Under the pieces are notes generated by a model. It was not told the origin of the DNA and ran no database searches. It saw only the letters and a list, made by a program, of their open reading frames with translations. The position numbers and the translations under genes were made by a program. From NCBI GenBank assembly GCA_034231615.1, contig CM067299.1:18814498-18878497 (forward strand): a stretch of DNA of 64,000 nucleotides, given 5' to 3'. Every line of letters begins with the position of its first letter. Position 1 is the stretch's first letter. This DNA is from Meghimatium bilineatum. Lineage: Eukaryota > Mollusca > Gastropoda > Stylommatophora > Philomycidae. Shown here piece after piece: positions 33,401 to 44,339 of this stretch.

Positions 33401-36400
33401 CCGGCCTGACACCTGATGATGATGATATGAAACAAAACAATAACTCACAAACGCATACATATATTACACAATGACATTAGGTCAAAGGGCATACGCCACA
33501 GCCCTGTATATATACAAAAGGATAAAGCTCGGGTGCAACAGAAAGGAGCGATTGTTACAAAAATAGCTGGGATTTTAAGTACAGTATTTATAAAGTTCTC
33601 CAGAATAGTCCTGCATTCTTATCTTCCACAGCGTCACTCGTCCTACATGAGGCGACAGATAATTTGTTGCTTGAGTATACATTCTTTCGGTAGTCAATGC
33701 AAAACCTGGGAAGAGTCGGATATACCAAGATAGGTGACGCTTCGTGAGATCAGTGCGCACAACTATAATATGTACTTACTGCGCAAAGCTGAAATCCAAC
33801 GGGTAAATTAAGGAATATGGTAATAAAGTTGTGTTAATCACTGAAGACATACATAATAACGCACACATATCGACGTTTCGACCAAAAGGTCTTTACCAAG
33901 ACAAAAGTTACAAACAAAAATAAGAACATACACCAGAAAACCAACAGTAAGTATATGGCAAAGTATCTGAGCCGCGTTAACGCAGTGGTTAGCGCACTGG
34001 CTTCGCATATGAGTGGTCCTTGGTTCATTCCCCAGTTGAGGCGGAAATGTTTTTCAGATCGCAACGGCTCCCGGGTCGACCCAGCCTTAAATTGGTACCG
34101 GATTTATCCGGGAAGTAAAGACTGCGAGAGAGAGGAGATGGCTACCGCCCTCATTTGCAGAGCCTCTGAAATGTGAGATCGCTAACATCTCACACCCCTA
34201 CAGCATTAATAAATGCTATGGGTTACTTTACTATATGGCAAAATTATTCTGAAGAGGTTTGCTGTTTTCTAGCTGATGATTATGAAATAATATGACCAAG
34301 TAGTTCTTGACAGTTCATGGTATTTCAAACAAAAGCACAGGTACATTTCAGTTGTGTAACCGATGTAGCAGCTGGACTCATGTAAGATTGCCTTCAAAGC
34401 ATGGTTGTGTAATGGAAGTTTATGTATGTAGGCTATGTTTAGTCCTACGGAAACATTTCAGTACGTCAGTATCCCAGTATTACCAAATCGTGCCAGGAGT
34501 ACAGTACACACGTCTGGGTCAACCATAGCATCGTTCTTCTATCTTATTTCATGACCTATTCGCATTGATTGCATAGCCAACATTCACCCTCATATAGGAG
34601 TCTACTAAAAATGACAAAGGAGAAATGTCCTCTGGTCTGAATCTCTTCGTCATCCATGGAGATTATTTGATTGTAGACAAAAGTAAGAGATTGAGACAAG
34701 ATGTAACAATGATGATTTTATTTACATCTGACAGCTTTTCGGCCTATGTCCAAACTTTCCTTAATCTCCTCATACGACATGCATGGTAAGACAACATGAT
34801 CTATTTCTTGCATCTTGAACTAGAAGTCTAGACCCCGGTTTCTACATGCACATTTCTAGCTCTATTTGAGAGAACTCGTTCCAAAAATATGAAATGTAAT
34901 GTTTATCTCATCTGTGAGCCTCTTCAAGTACAGGTAATTACTCAAACAGTCAAGTTGAACTAAGGTTGGTACGCCGCTTGGCCAAGATTTCGTTGACCGC
35001 CATTGTAAACACATCGTCCAAGTTCGAGTCACATTTTCCTAGTACCAGGTCTGTATGGTATCCTGTCTTTATGATTTATGCAACTTGCTTCCTGGAAGAC
35101 AGATACAAACTTGTTCTCGAGCATGAAAATTGCTTATAGTCAGGATATTCTCACTTATTTCAGAACATGGCTGTCCTCTATTGACGTGCTACCTTTGCTT
35201 GTACTCAACTGACGACTCATACTTCTCCGTAGTCATTTTCTACTATTATTGCATTAGTGAGCTTTCGATCATGACACCAAGGCACTGAGTGTTACGCTTG
35301 CTTGGTCCTTGTTAATATAGAAAACCCAATAATCTTCTCAAACACCTTTTTTTCACATTGAGCTCAAGTACACTTTTCTATATTATGTTAACAGTCGATT
35401 CTGGACCGCCCCCTCCCGTTCAGTATATCTCATCTCCTAATCTACGGTCTTGATGTGATCTATTATTTATAGGTTATACAATGTCATGCTTCACCAATCT
35501 ACGGTCTTGATGTGATCTATTATTTATAGGTTATACAATGTCATGCTTCACTAATCTACGGTCTTGATGTGATCTATTATTTATAGGTTATACAATGTCA
35601 TGCTTCATGTTTTTTTTATCGTAAGTCATGTTTCATGTCATTAATTCTAAATTAATTACAGTCATATGGAATATGATTTATTTACAGTCAGCAGGAATCC
35701 ATGCGACTACCTTGAGTGTAAGAATGGAGGAGTTTGCGAGTCCCCACTTGATGTTCCTTACTGTGTTTGTCCTCGTGGCTACTTTGGAATTTATTGCCAA
35801 ATCAACACCACATTAGGATAAAGTAAGTATTAAAGTGACAATGAACTACGAACCCACTATTCTAATACAGTTTGGTAGCTAGAGCATGTTAGATTGTTGC
35901 CTGATAGAATAGACCCTACACTTCCCTAACTTCCGATTAAAGATATATCGGATATACCTCTTGAAAGCAACGGCAAACTACAGGAGTATTGTGCCAAAAA
36001 TGTCCTTATGGTTGTGCTGAAAATGTCGTTTGGTTTAAGCACGATATAGCGGGGTAGGGGTGGGGTGTTGTAGAAGGTAAGTGGTAGGGTTACTAAAATA
36101 ATCATTAAAAACTTAATTTTGAAAGTTATAGCTCTCAAATATTCACATAGAATGCGGAAATAGTTCATCTCTATGATAATATATCGTTTCTTGGATTTAT
36201 GTCTACAGGTGTTGGATGAGAAATTTTTAAAATGATATGTAATGAAATGCATGCGTGAGCTATAAATGCTACTTCTAACATAATTTAAAAAAAATAATAA
36301 TGACAAATTCAACCAAATTCAACAAGTATATACGAAAATGGGACATACATAGCAATAACTAAGGAAAATACTTTATGTTAAATAATGTTTTGGTTTACAT

Positions 36401-39400
36401 CATGCTAACTATCACACTTTTTAAAACTTAAGTACATAAAAATTAAACAAATTAAGTTACAGCAATTCCTATTGTTTATGCCATAGGCAGTTATACAGTA
36501 AACAAGCAAAGATAATGTCAGTCAGATTGGTTAATATGTGAAGAAACTATGGTGTAATAAGTGTAGCTATGAAATGTTATTTTTCGTTAAATTTTACGAC
36601 ATATTTTATACACATAAATTTGATGCAATCTGGTTGCAGAGAATTTCAAGATCTATAATTATAATTCTGTAACGTATAAAAAAACAAAAAACAAATCGAC
36701 CATCTCTGCATCTCAAAAAAATTTCTATCGGCAGTAAAAGATATTAGATTATTTAGAGGAGCAGATATAAACAATGATCATAAGCTCTGCATCGCGAAAA
36801 TCAACATCAAGTTAAAAATAAATAAAATTATTGACCATAAAAAGATAGACTCCTAACGATTACAATCTGACAGTCTCAAAGAGTTATACAACACAGAAAT
36901 TAAAAACAAATAATTATCAACATAAAAAACTTGAATGGAAAAGATGGGGATGTTAAGTAAACATTGAGACTCAATGGAAGTGCTTACAAACCGCCATAAT
37001 AGAGTCAGCAACAAACACTGTAGGGTTTATACAAAAGAAAAAGAAGCCTTGGATTAGCAATAACACATGGTCCAAAATTCAAGAACGAATAACAAACTAA
37101 AATGAACTTACAAGACTTAGCAAGATCAACCATCACTCAAGAACTCAGGAAACAAAATTATAATCTCCTAGCAAAATAAGTAAAGGCAAACATAAAAAAC
37201 GCCCGTGTGATGCCGGGGCCCGAAAGGGGAGCAAAGAATAGCAACACTGTTTACCTTCCACGCATGTCGTAAAAGGTGACTAAGGAGGTTATGGGATGGA
37301 GTTGGCTGTCCCATCCCATATAGGGTCAGTGACCCAAAGCCATGCTGAAGTCGGATGTGTCAGGCCGAAAGGCGCAGATATCGCAGCAATGCTGTAAACC
37401 ATGACACAACGCATTCCGTTCTCCGGGCTACATCCTGCTAATCTGCAGGAGTTTGAGAACGAACGTAGAAGAAGAAGAAACATAAAAAAGACAAACACCG
37501 CTACATTGAAAATCTAACAACTGAAACTGAAAATGCATAAAAAATATGTGACAGCAGAACACTATTTAATATCATAAAACAACTAGGTAATAACCCACCA
37601 AAAACAAACATTCCCGTAAAAGACAAACACGGTGAAATACTGATCTCAGAAGATGAGTAAAAACTAAGGTGGGCTGAACACTTGAACGAACTTTTGAACA
37701 GACCAACAATTACGAACATCCCCACCATAATGGAGGATAATCAAATGCCACTATTAAATAGATCATGTGAGAATATAACACTTGAGGAGATCAAATCAAC
37801 TATACAAAATTTGAAAAATACCATAAAGCCACTGGTGATGACGACATTTCAGGAGAAATGTTAAAAGCAGCTGACGACACGTTCCTAAACTATCTACTAT
37901 ATCTATTCAACCAAATATGGCAGAATTAATCACCACCACAACAATGAAAAAAGATATAATCGTTAAATTATCAAAGAAAGGAGATCTGTCTGACTGCAAT
38001 AATCGGCGAGGTATCACACTACTATCCATCCCTGGTAAAGTCTTTCTCAGTATATTACTACAAAGACTAAGAAAATCCATTGATGATATTCTCAGAGAAG
38101 AAGAAGTGGGATTCAGACCTCACCAATCAACAATATATCACATCTACACTTTAAGGACAATAATAGAAGAATCCCCAGAAAGACAATCAAAACTCATGAC
38201 CAATTTTGTAGATTTCCAGAAGACTTTCGATAGTCTTCACATACCATCTCTCTGGAAGATTCTTACGCTTTACGGCATCCCGACGAAATAAATCAATATC
38301 ATAAAAGCTTTTTACTCCGATACGAATTGTTGTGTAAGAACATAAAGTGGTTTTTCCAGCTGGTTCCCAGTGAAAATGTGAGTAAAACAATGGTGTTTTG
38401 CATCGCGATTGACTGGGTGAACAGATTCACTTCCACTAAAATATGACATGGACTGCAATATGCGATGAACGTTATCTGGCAAACGTAAACGCAGCTAAAA
38501 TCTCCACTAAAACTTGTACACATCTTCCACGAATTTATTTCTCATCCGGAAATTTGTAGATTGCCGTTTCTTTTTCAAACTTATAACCCAGATAGGAATT
38601 AAGATGTAAATAGTCTTCAATAGCATCAGTCTGTGTAATGTGTTTTTTCCAGGAATAACAATCTTTGAACTGATAGAATCAATGAGATGGACAAGATCGT
38701 TGAGAGTTTTGTAAGATCTTGTATTTCTGCTTCAAACTTTTTTTATTCACGCTTTGAGCTTCTCCAAGAATATGCTTGTGAAATATGAGACAAAACATAG
38801 AATATGGAAGCTCTGCTGCATAACAGCTGTCGCGCATTATTGCTATATTAGAATGAGGTCTGAGTTCAACCCACTGCTGTTATATTCTGACAATTGCAGA
38901 TTCAATAGACATCCATTGGTTTTGACTTGGCTAAATAAGCTTATGTGGAGGTTACCCATCATGTATTAATGCACAATGCTCACATTACTTTGCTTGATGA
39001 AGTGATAAGTGAAAAAAACCAGTTTTATGTTTCTCGAATCATCAACTAGATTCATGGGAAGGCATTCGGCTGTATCATGTGACTGCTAGTTTAAGAGAAT
39101 GGTACACACATCTAACTAGGATTAGATGACGAATTTCAAACTTTAATTTTATGTACACTACATTGATTACACCTGCCATGACAAATGTATTATCAGTGCC
39201 TGGTGCAACTAATCTTTGCAACTTAAGTCCATTATTCTTCAAACATTCTTTCAGAGCATTGCATATTGCTTCAGCGTTACCGTCACAGTTCAACCAAGTC
39301 TAAAAACGTAACATTTAACTATTTCCTTTTCACGGACAAATATCGTATTGCTAATATCTTATTATTAAATAAATACATGGACAGACAACATCAAGGAATG

Positions 39401-40280
39401 GACAGGGTACGTTTTTTCCCTCACTCCTCCGCATCGTTTAAGATAGAAATCGCTGGAGGACTCTGTGTGATGAAGCATCCAATGTGATACCCCTATGACC
39501 CTGACGGTTTACGGGTATTAAGATGAAGATCGTATTGCTCTATACCAAGTAGCTTTCGTGCAGAAATATCATTGCTTCCATTAATAAATAAGCAGAATTT
39601 GCTGTTTTCAGTATCAGATATCATATCTTTTTTGGAAATATGGCGCGAGCACATTTGAATAACTTAACTACACTTAGATCTTCTACATTTTAGGTATTTG
39701 CATTATTTACTGTCGCAAAAGTGTACTTTACAGAGTTCACGTAAATGAGTAACTACCCTTGGGGAACAATGTCCAGCTACGAACAAAGATATGCCTGCTT
39801 CTGTTGCTTTCACATCATTGATGGGTGTGTAAAATGAAAGTTGTGTTTGCTCATGGAATGGTTATTTTTTTTAGCTTTCTTGTGTTTTGTTGTCTCAGCG
39901 TGTCTCTCAATATCTTTTACCGTCGTGGCTATTATACATTTATAATAATAATAATATCATATGTACATCAATAACATTTCGTGTCAAATCTTTGAACTCT
40001 AATTAACCATTTTTTAAATCTAGAATCACTGTGCCTTGAAATACGGTGGGTAGTTATTGCTCATTATGATACACAAATTTAAATTAAACAATAGTATAGT
40101 GACATGAAAGATCCTGGAAGGATTGTGAATATGCAAATGAACAATGACAATTTTAAATTTCTCCCCTATTTACTATTTATTATAAGTTCGACTTTTTTGT
40201 GTTCAAAAAGTGTTTACAAATAAACTTACATTTTTTAATAAATCGAAACAAATTATTTGAATAGTTACAAAAATACAACA

Positions 40281-40315
<35 letters not shown>

Positions 40316-42885
40316 GCACATACACACCCACACACGCACGCACGCACGTACGCGCACACACACACACACTCACTAAATAATGAACCATCACATGTTCGAA
40401 AAACACTAAACTAGTGTGGCCGCCCTATTAAAAAAAATATGATTTGAATAGACCTCCCTATTTTGGCACTGATGATTTGAAAACACACCAGATCTGGAGC
40501 GAAAAGCACCAACATGGCAACTCTACTTGCTCCAGATTGAACCAATCTACGTTGCTGTTTCGCGCTGTATGACATTTAATCTTTGATATAACCATTGCTC
40601 CAGTTTTTCTGCTATTTAGACTGATCTCTTTGATTTGACTTCCTACGAAGTGGTACAGAGCGTATCTGTGATGGTCAAGGTACCGAGTTCGCTCCCCGCC
40701 ACAGACATTTGAGCATCATGACCTTTCAGAAAGTAATGACAAACTACTGAAGTATTTACATTGCCTAGAAAATCATTGCAGACAAAAAATGCTGGGTTGA
40801 TGGCTACGCCCTGAATAGGATATGCTACCAATAAATTATTCATCTTTTCTTGTAACTGCAATTTTTGTTCGACTAAAGAAACTGTCTCACCGCAGTATCG
40901 CAGGTTGTTTATATTATGCCATTCAACTGATACTCCAATGTATATCTTGTATGGCTCTCATTATTGTTTCACTGTATAAATTGAACAGTTTGAGTAACAA
41001 CACACAACCTTGCCTAACTCCATGTTTGATGTGTTTGATAGGTAACCCTATTAGAAACACAAACATCACTGACACTGTGGATGTCCATAAATTATGTCAT
41101 CAGTTTTTTTGTAAATTCTTGATTGCATGTCTTGTCAACAGACTGTCAATAATTCAGTGTGGCACACTTCCCTTGTCTAATTACGTCCACCCCCTCTCCC
41201 AATGTTTTCAAAATAGTCAAACCTTTTCTCACAAATGAACGAAGAAATTACATTACGTTTTCAAGATTTTTCGAAGATTCTTTTCGAATTTAAACAATGT
41301 TGCAACATAAAAGTTCTTCATGTACACGTCGCGGGTACGGCTTTGGCAAAGCGGCCTTTATTTCCACAGCCTTAAAAACCTCTCAGCACTCCTTAACAGG
41401 AAAACATGCAGTAACGAAAGTTTAAACAATTTTATTGGGATATTATTTTTTATGCTAACTTTTGTCAACCCCCTTCCTCTTGTTAACAAATGTCAAACTT
41501 TTTTAGACCCCAGCCCCTAATTGTTGACTAATGTGTGCACAGCCCCTTGGTGAAAAAAAACAACGTTTTAGCAACACAAAAATCACTGACCTGGTGAACT
41601 GTGATAAAAACACAAAAATCATCAACATGCTGAACTGTGCTAAAACATATAAAAACGGAATTGCTGAAATGTGCAAAATCATTTAAACAACACTGAATTG
41701 CTAAACTGTAAAATTGCTAAAATTTTGTCTGAACTGTGCTAAAAACATAAAGCACACTGAATTCCTAAACTATGCTAAACCATAAAAAAACTGAATTCCT
41801 GAACTATGCTAAAACATAAAAACACTGAATTCCTGAACTATGCTAAAACATAAAAACACTGAATTCCTGAACTATGCTAAAACATAAAACACTGAATTCC
41901 TGAATTATGCTAAAACATAAAAACACTGAATTCCTGAAATATGCTAAAACATAAAACACTGAATTCCTGAACTATGCTAAAACATAAAACACTGAATTCC
42001 TGAACTATGGTAAAACATAAAAACACTGAATTGCTGAACTGTACTAAAACATAAAACACAGAATTCCTGAACTGTGCTAAAGGGAGAAAAAAAGGAATTT
42101 GTGAACTGTGCTTAAAATACACAAAAATCAGTGACTGGGTCAAGAGAGAATGTGCTAGGAACAACACTAAAAGTAAAGATTTCTAGACATGAATATCTGT
42201 GCTCATTCTCAAACTCCCGCTTGATTTCTCTTGTAGCAGGACAATAGTCATAAATTTCCAGCAGGATACAGTCCAGAGAATTGCGTTGTGTCACCGTTTT
42301 AGTTGCGCCAAAATTGTCAGACACATACATCTTCGGGTATATAAAAACATGCGACATTATCGTTTCAAGTTAATATCATAAGTTCTCTGTTAAGGTAATC
42401 CTGCTATTACGAACTTCTAGGATTAACTAAAATTACAATGATAAAATTCTCTTCTATATTTTATATTGGCAAAGCTTGAAACAGAGTAATAAACAGGAAA
42501 ATAGTTTTGCTAATCACTTGAAAACCACATAATAACAAACGCAATTCCACATCTCGAGCAAAAAATCTTATGGTCAAAATGTCTATTTGTGTGTGTTAGT
42601 ATGTGTATTTCAATTAATTATCAAAACGTCATTAACATGTTTCAAGCTTTGTCTATTGTATTACAGTTTTGCTGCAGTGAATACATATTATCTATTTTAT
42701 ATTATTAGGTCAAGCATAAGTAAAAATCAGCGGTGACCACCATGGACAGTGTTGGGAGTTCTTCTGGAAACCAAAAATAAACCAGTATAATTTAAGTATG
42801 TTTGGCACTAGTTGACATTTAGTAAATTACATCTAAATAAGTACATGTCCTAAATAAATAAAAATGTGATTTTTGGCAACACTGT
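30422..42885 (+). CDS. Secreted single-EGF-domain peptide gene A (three exons)
   Basis: Exon 1 (coding 30422-30491) encodes MSRLVLMLIVAATVM and on to VLGQ, a clear signal peptide with likely cleavage after VLG (about residue 22). Exon 2 (35688-35822) encodes one EGF-like domain: six cysteines at precursor residues 29, 34, 40, 49, 51 and 60, spacing 4-5-8-1-8, with ECKNGGVC and the CxC and GYFGxYC end. That spacing is typical of Notch-type EGF domains and predicts 1-3, 2-4, 5-6 disulfides. No acidic calcium-binding consensus is evident. TAA is at 35819-35821, one base before the donor. Exon 3 (42709-about 42885) is 3'UTR with AATAAA signals. The precursor has 67 residues, the mature peptide about 45. 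Phase 1 junctions fit. The peptide is exported, but its target is unknown. Possible roles (growth factor-like signal, immune or defence factor, venom component) are inference from size and tandem copies only. Confidence 0.85.
30955..31140 (+). mobile_element. LINE 3'-end fragment in EGF gene A intron 1
   Basis: It matches the terminal blocks at 11478 and 17150 ('aacatgaatacgtcgttg', 'cgttctggagagaatacgtc'). The orthologous copy is at 49570-49790 in unit B, so it pre-dates the A/B duplication. Confidence 0.7.
32430..33420 (+). mobile_element. LINE reverse-transcriptase fragment in EGF gene A intron 1
   Basis: Frames encode GCVLSPDLLSLYNEQIL, then a degenerate FRYTVDTVLIA (the FADDTVLLA box), then IHQLKYLGTNITADGRSSTE, MWFYRRMLRIPWTAWKTN (33081), and 'catgatcgcctacgcc' at the end. 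Multiple frameshifts. A copy lies at 63150-64000 in gene C intron 1. Unit B has no copy. Confidence 0.85.
33785..33920. mobile_element. Fold-back element, half copy
   Basis: Resembles the left arm of 25865-26255 ('aatatggtaataaagttgtg', ATCGACGTTTCGACCAAAAG). The other arm is missing. The orthologous half is at 50965-51085. Confidence 0.6.
33963..34231 (+). mobile_element. tRNA-derived SINE, 269 bp, with 11-bp target-site duplication
   Basis: The 5' part reads GTGGTTAGCGCACTGGCTTC (A box) and, about 40 bp later, TTGGTTCATTCCCC (B box), so it derives from a tRNA. The body has GGTACCGGATTTATCCGGGA, and the 3' end reads 'ggttactttac'. TATATGGCAAA flanks it at 33952-33962 and 34232-34242. The equivalent site in unit B is empty. 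Confidence 0.9.
34415..34800 (+). repeat. Dispersed repeat in EGF gene A intron 1
   Basis: Homologous to 51315-51700 (orthologous in unit B) and to 11920-12270 in the ASH-domain gene. Marked by CTTCGTCATCCATGGAGATT and 'gagattgagacaagatgtaac'. No protein recognised. Confidence 0.65.
35439..35609. repeat. 57-bp direct repeat, three exact copies, just upstream of the EGF exon
   Basis: Units start AATCTACGGTCTTGATGTGA at 35439, 35496 and 35553. Unit B has a single diverged copy (about 52335-52395). The last unit ends about 80 bp before the exon 2 acceptor. Confidence 0.95.
35688..35822 (+). CDS. EGF gene A, exon 2 (EGF domain and stop)
   Basis: The acceptor TTTACAG ends at 35687 and the donor GTAAGT starts at 35823. 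The two first bases complete an Ile codon from exon 1. It encodes ISRNPCDYLECKNGGVCESP, then the CVCPRGYFGIYC half and a short NTTLG tail, with TAA at 35819-35821. N at NTT gives a possible N-glycosylation sequon. Confidence 0.87.
36000..36635. other. Intron 2 of EGF gene A, no gene recognised
   Basis: Up to about 36400 this matches unit B (52780-53190). From about 36410 unit A has a 4-kb insertion absent from B. No coding signal. Confidence 0.5.
36640..38340 (+). mobile_element. LINE (endonuclease C-terminus to RT palm), interrupted by a SINE
   Basis: Broken frames give FRGADINNDHKLCIAKIN (end of an APE-type endonuclease, about 36757), the linker, then after the SINE at 37200-37477 an RT N-terminal region: KKGDLSDCNNRRGITLLSIP (37974), EEEVGFRPHQST (38099), NFVDFQKTFDSLHIPSLWKI (38202). 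The last is the RT box A region with the usual Ala-Phe-Asp replaced by Thr-Phe-Asp. Truncated before the FADD box. Part of the A-specific insertion. Confidence 0.85.
37200..37477 (+). mobile_element. SINE-like family 1, full-length copy with 12-bp target-site duplication
   Basis: AAACATAAAAAA flanks it at 37188-37199 and 37478-37489, which fixes the element at 278 bp. It starts CGCCCGTGTGATGCCGGGGC and ends GAACGTAGAAGAAGAAG. It interrupts the LINE at 36640-38340. No convincing A/B box was seen, so the RNA ancestor is unknown. Confidence 0.92.
38690..39500 (-). pseudogene. Decayed hAT-like transposase fragment
   Basis: The minus strand at 39075-39293 encodes DGNAEAICNALKECLKNNGL, then RLVAPGTDNTFVMAGVINVV, then a CVYHSLKLAV block, the central catalytic-domain wording of a hAT-related transposase group (the TDN and C-H-S-L-x-L-A motifs). 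Eroded matching text continues to about 38700 (for example LPMNLVDDS near 39055). Several stops. Confidence 0.65.
39501..40276. other. A-specific insertion, no gene recognised
   Basis: AT-rich sequence with short (AAT)n at about 39945. No supported ORF or known repeat. Confidence 0.4.
40277..40374. repeat. (CA)n/(CG)n alternating purine-pyrimidine tract
   Basis: About 95 bp of alternating CA with CGCGCG and CGTACGCG islands. Such sequence readily adopts Z-DNA. Confidence 0.93.
40644..40815 (+). mobile_element. Probable tRNA-derived SINE in unit A
   Basis: GTGGTACAGAGCGTATCTG resembles an A box region and, some 36 bp later, GAGTTCGCTCCCC resembles a B box. The segment is missing from the matching place in unit B (about 53407), supporting an insertion. 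Ends and duplication are not clear. Confidence 0.5.
41560..42120. repeat. ~33-bp minisatellite, about 15 units (unit A)
   Basis: Units read ACTGAATTCCTGAACTATGC plus 'taaaacataaaaac'. The matching place in unit B (about 54000-54200) has about five more diverged units. Confidence 0.93.
42190..42335 (-). mobile_element. SINE-like family 1, partial copy
   Basis: Minus-strand text 'gctcattctcaaactcccgc', TAGCAGGACAATAGTC and CAGGATACAGTCCAGAGAAT; orthologous to 54275-54395 in unit B. Confidence 0.65.
42475..42660. mobile_element. Fold-back element just upstream of the gene A 3'UTR exon
   Basis: GCAAAGCTTGAAACAGAGTA at the left returns inverted as CATGTTTCAAGCTTTGTCT at the right. Related to 25865-26255. 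It ends about 50 bp before the exon 3 acceptor. Orthologous copy at 54485-54675. Confidence 0.75.
42709..42885 (+). other. EGF gene A, 3'UTR exon with poly(A) signals
   Basis: The acceptor TATTATTAG ends at 42708. The exon is conserved with 54724-54900 and carries AATAAA at 42775-42780 and overlapping AATAAA at 42853-42862, followed by a TG-rich stretch (ATGTGATTTTTGG). The assignment to this gene rests on order, conservation in both units, and a donor immediately after the stop in exon 2. Confidence 0.65.
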
Positions 42886-43039
42886 TTGCTTTATTTATTG
42901 TGTACATTGTCGTGTCGTCACAAGGTTATTGCATATCAAGCGACCAAAGGTGCCATAGCCTGAAAACCAATCGTAATTTAATCTTGCGTCGCCTTACGAC
43001 AAAAACTAAAAGACAATAAATAGATATTGTCGTGTAATT

Positions 43040-43270
43040 AAATATGAGCGGATCTCACTGGTCGTTATGGTGAATTCTTTTGCATTGTGCACAAGAGGTC
43101 GCTTGTTCGAATCGCGTTCTCGACATCTTATTTATAAAGTTGCTTTTTTTCTTTCTGAGATTCCTGCGGATTATCATTTTACTTTCTATGAGCGGTTATC
43201 TCGGCATGTGACGTGCCGCCGCATTGAGAGGGACGGGGTACATAAGGGATAACCGGAGTACAATTATGTC
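43040..43270 (+). mobile_element. SINE-like family 2 (tRNA-derived) copy
   Basis: GCACAAGAGGTCGCTTGTTCGAATCG has a good B box (GTTCGAATC) and is followed by a body with TTCCTGCGGATTATCATTTT and CGGCATGTGACGTGCCGC. Shared with 54955-55130 in unit B, where the 5' part is deleted. Confidence 0.65.
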
Positions 43271-44158
43271 AATTCTCTAAGTCATTTGAGAATTTGAAAT
43301 ATTATGGACCATTAGTTGTTTATGAAATTGCAGTATATGTTCTATATCAAACTCGTCAATAACTTATGATATAACTGAACAGTTGTGACGATTAAGTTTT
43401 CACATGATTGCTTTCTCAAACTATAACATACGATAGTCGTGACAGTGTATCTTATTAGATCACATGGATATATTACAGTTTCCTATTCTGGTATCTCTGA
43501 ACACGTTAAATCATCATTAAGGAGTATCAGGACTGACTATGTGATCATAATTAGACAGCAATGTCAATTTGTCTTTATTTGACCAGATTCAATTATTTTA
43601 ACTTGTATAGAAGCCAGTTACATATTGTATATGTTTGTATATATGCAGAGGCGTCTCTAGTAAACATGGAACACATCTTGAACATTCTCATGCTGTTCAT
43701 TAGGAAGTTTTACAGAGATGTGTTTTAGCACGGAGAGAAACGAAATTTGTAATGGTGACGCTTCAATTTTACATGTTCAGATAAAAGAGTTGGGCTTGAA
43801 ATGTGGCGTCGTCCAAATTGGACGTCAACGTTTGATTAGGGGCTGCTCATAAATATCATGAACAGTTGTTTTGTCATGTTTGATCCCATCTCTCAAATTG
43901 TTAACAATTGTAAAGAATTCATGGATCACCTTTGCTGAACTACGTCAAATGCTACCCTCGCCCCACCTCTCCATCAACATAAATCTGTTGGAAAAGGAGG
44001 AAAGCGCTGCGCTTTTTTCTTTTTCAAATTCTCTATGTTTACTTTGAATATATTTTTTTACACAGTTTGCTTCAGTTGTACATAATATAATATTTCTTTA
44101 TAAAATATAGTATTATATTGTTTTGTGTCTAGATTATATTCCAAATCTTTGCAATTGC

Positions 44159-44176
44159 TACTACTACTACCACCTG

Positions 44177-44233
<57 letters not shown>

Positions 44234-44265
44234 TTACTACTACTACTACTACTACTATTATTAAT
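44159..44265. repeat. (TAC)n microsatellite (unit A)
   Basis: About 100 bp of near-perfect TAC triplets; the unit B counterpart is longer and less pure (56110-56297). Confidence 0.95.
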
Positions 44266-44339
44266 GCAAAATAAGATAAACATGTTACTGGGAATACCTA
44301 ACTATGAACAAATTAAGATAAAAAGGTATATAAGAAATT

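Noticed and set aside
40822-41238. 138-aa ORF with paralogue at 53399-53677
   Set aside because: The frame is broken differently in the two units and the composition is low-quality. It is probably non-coding or old repeat; no family recognised.
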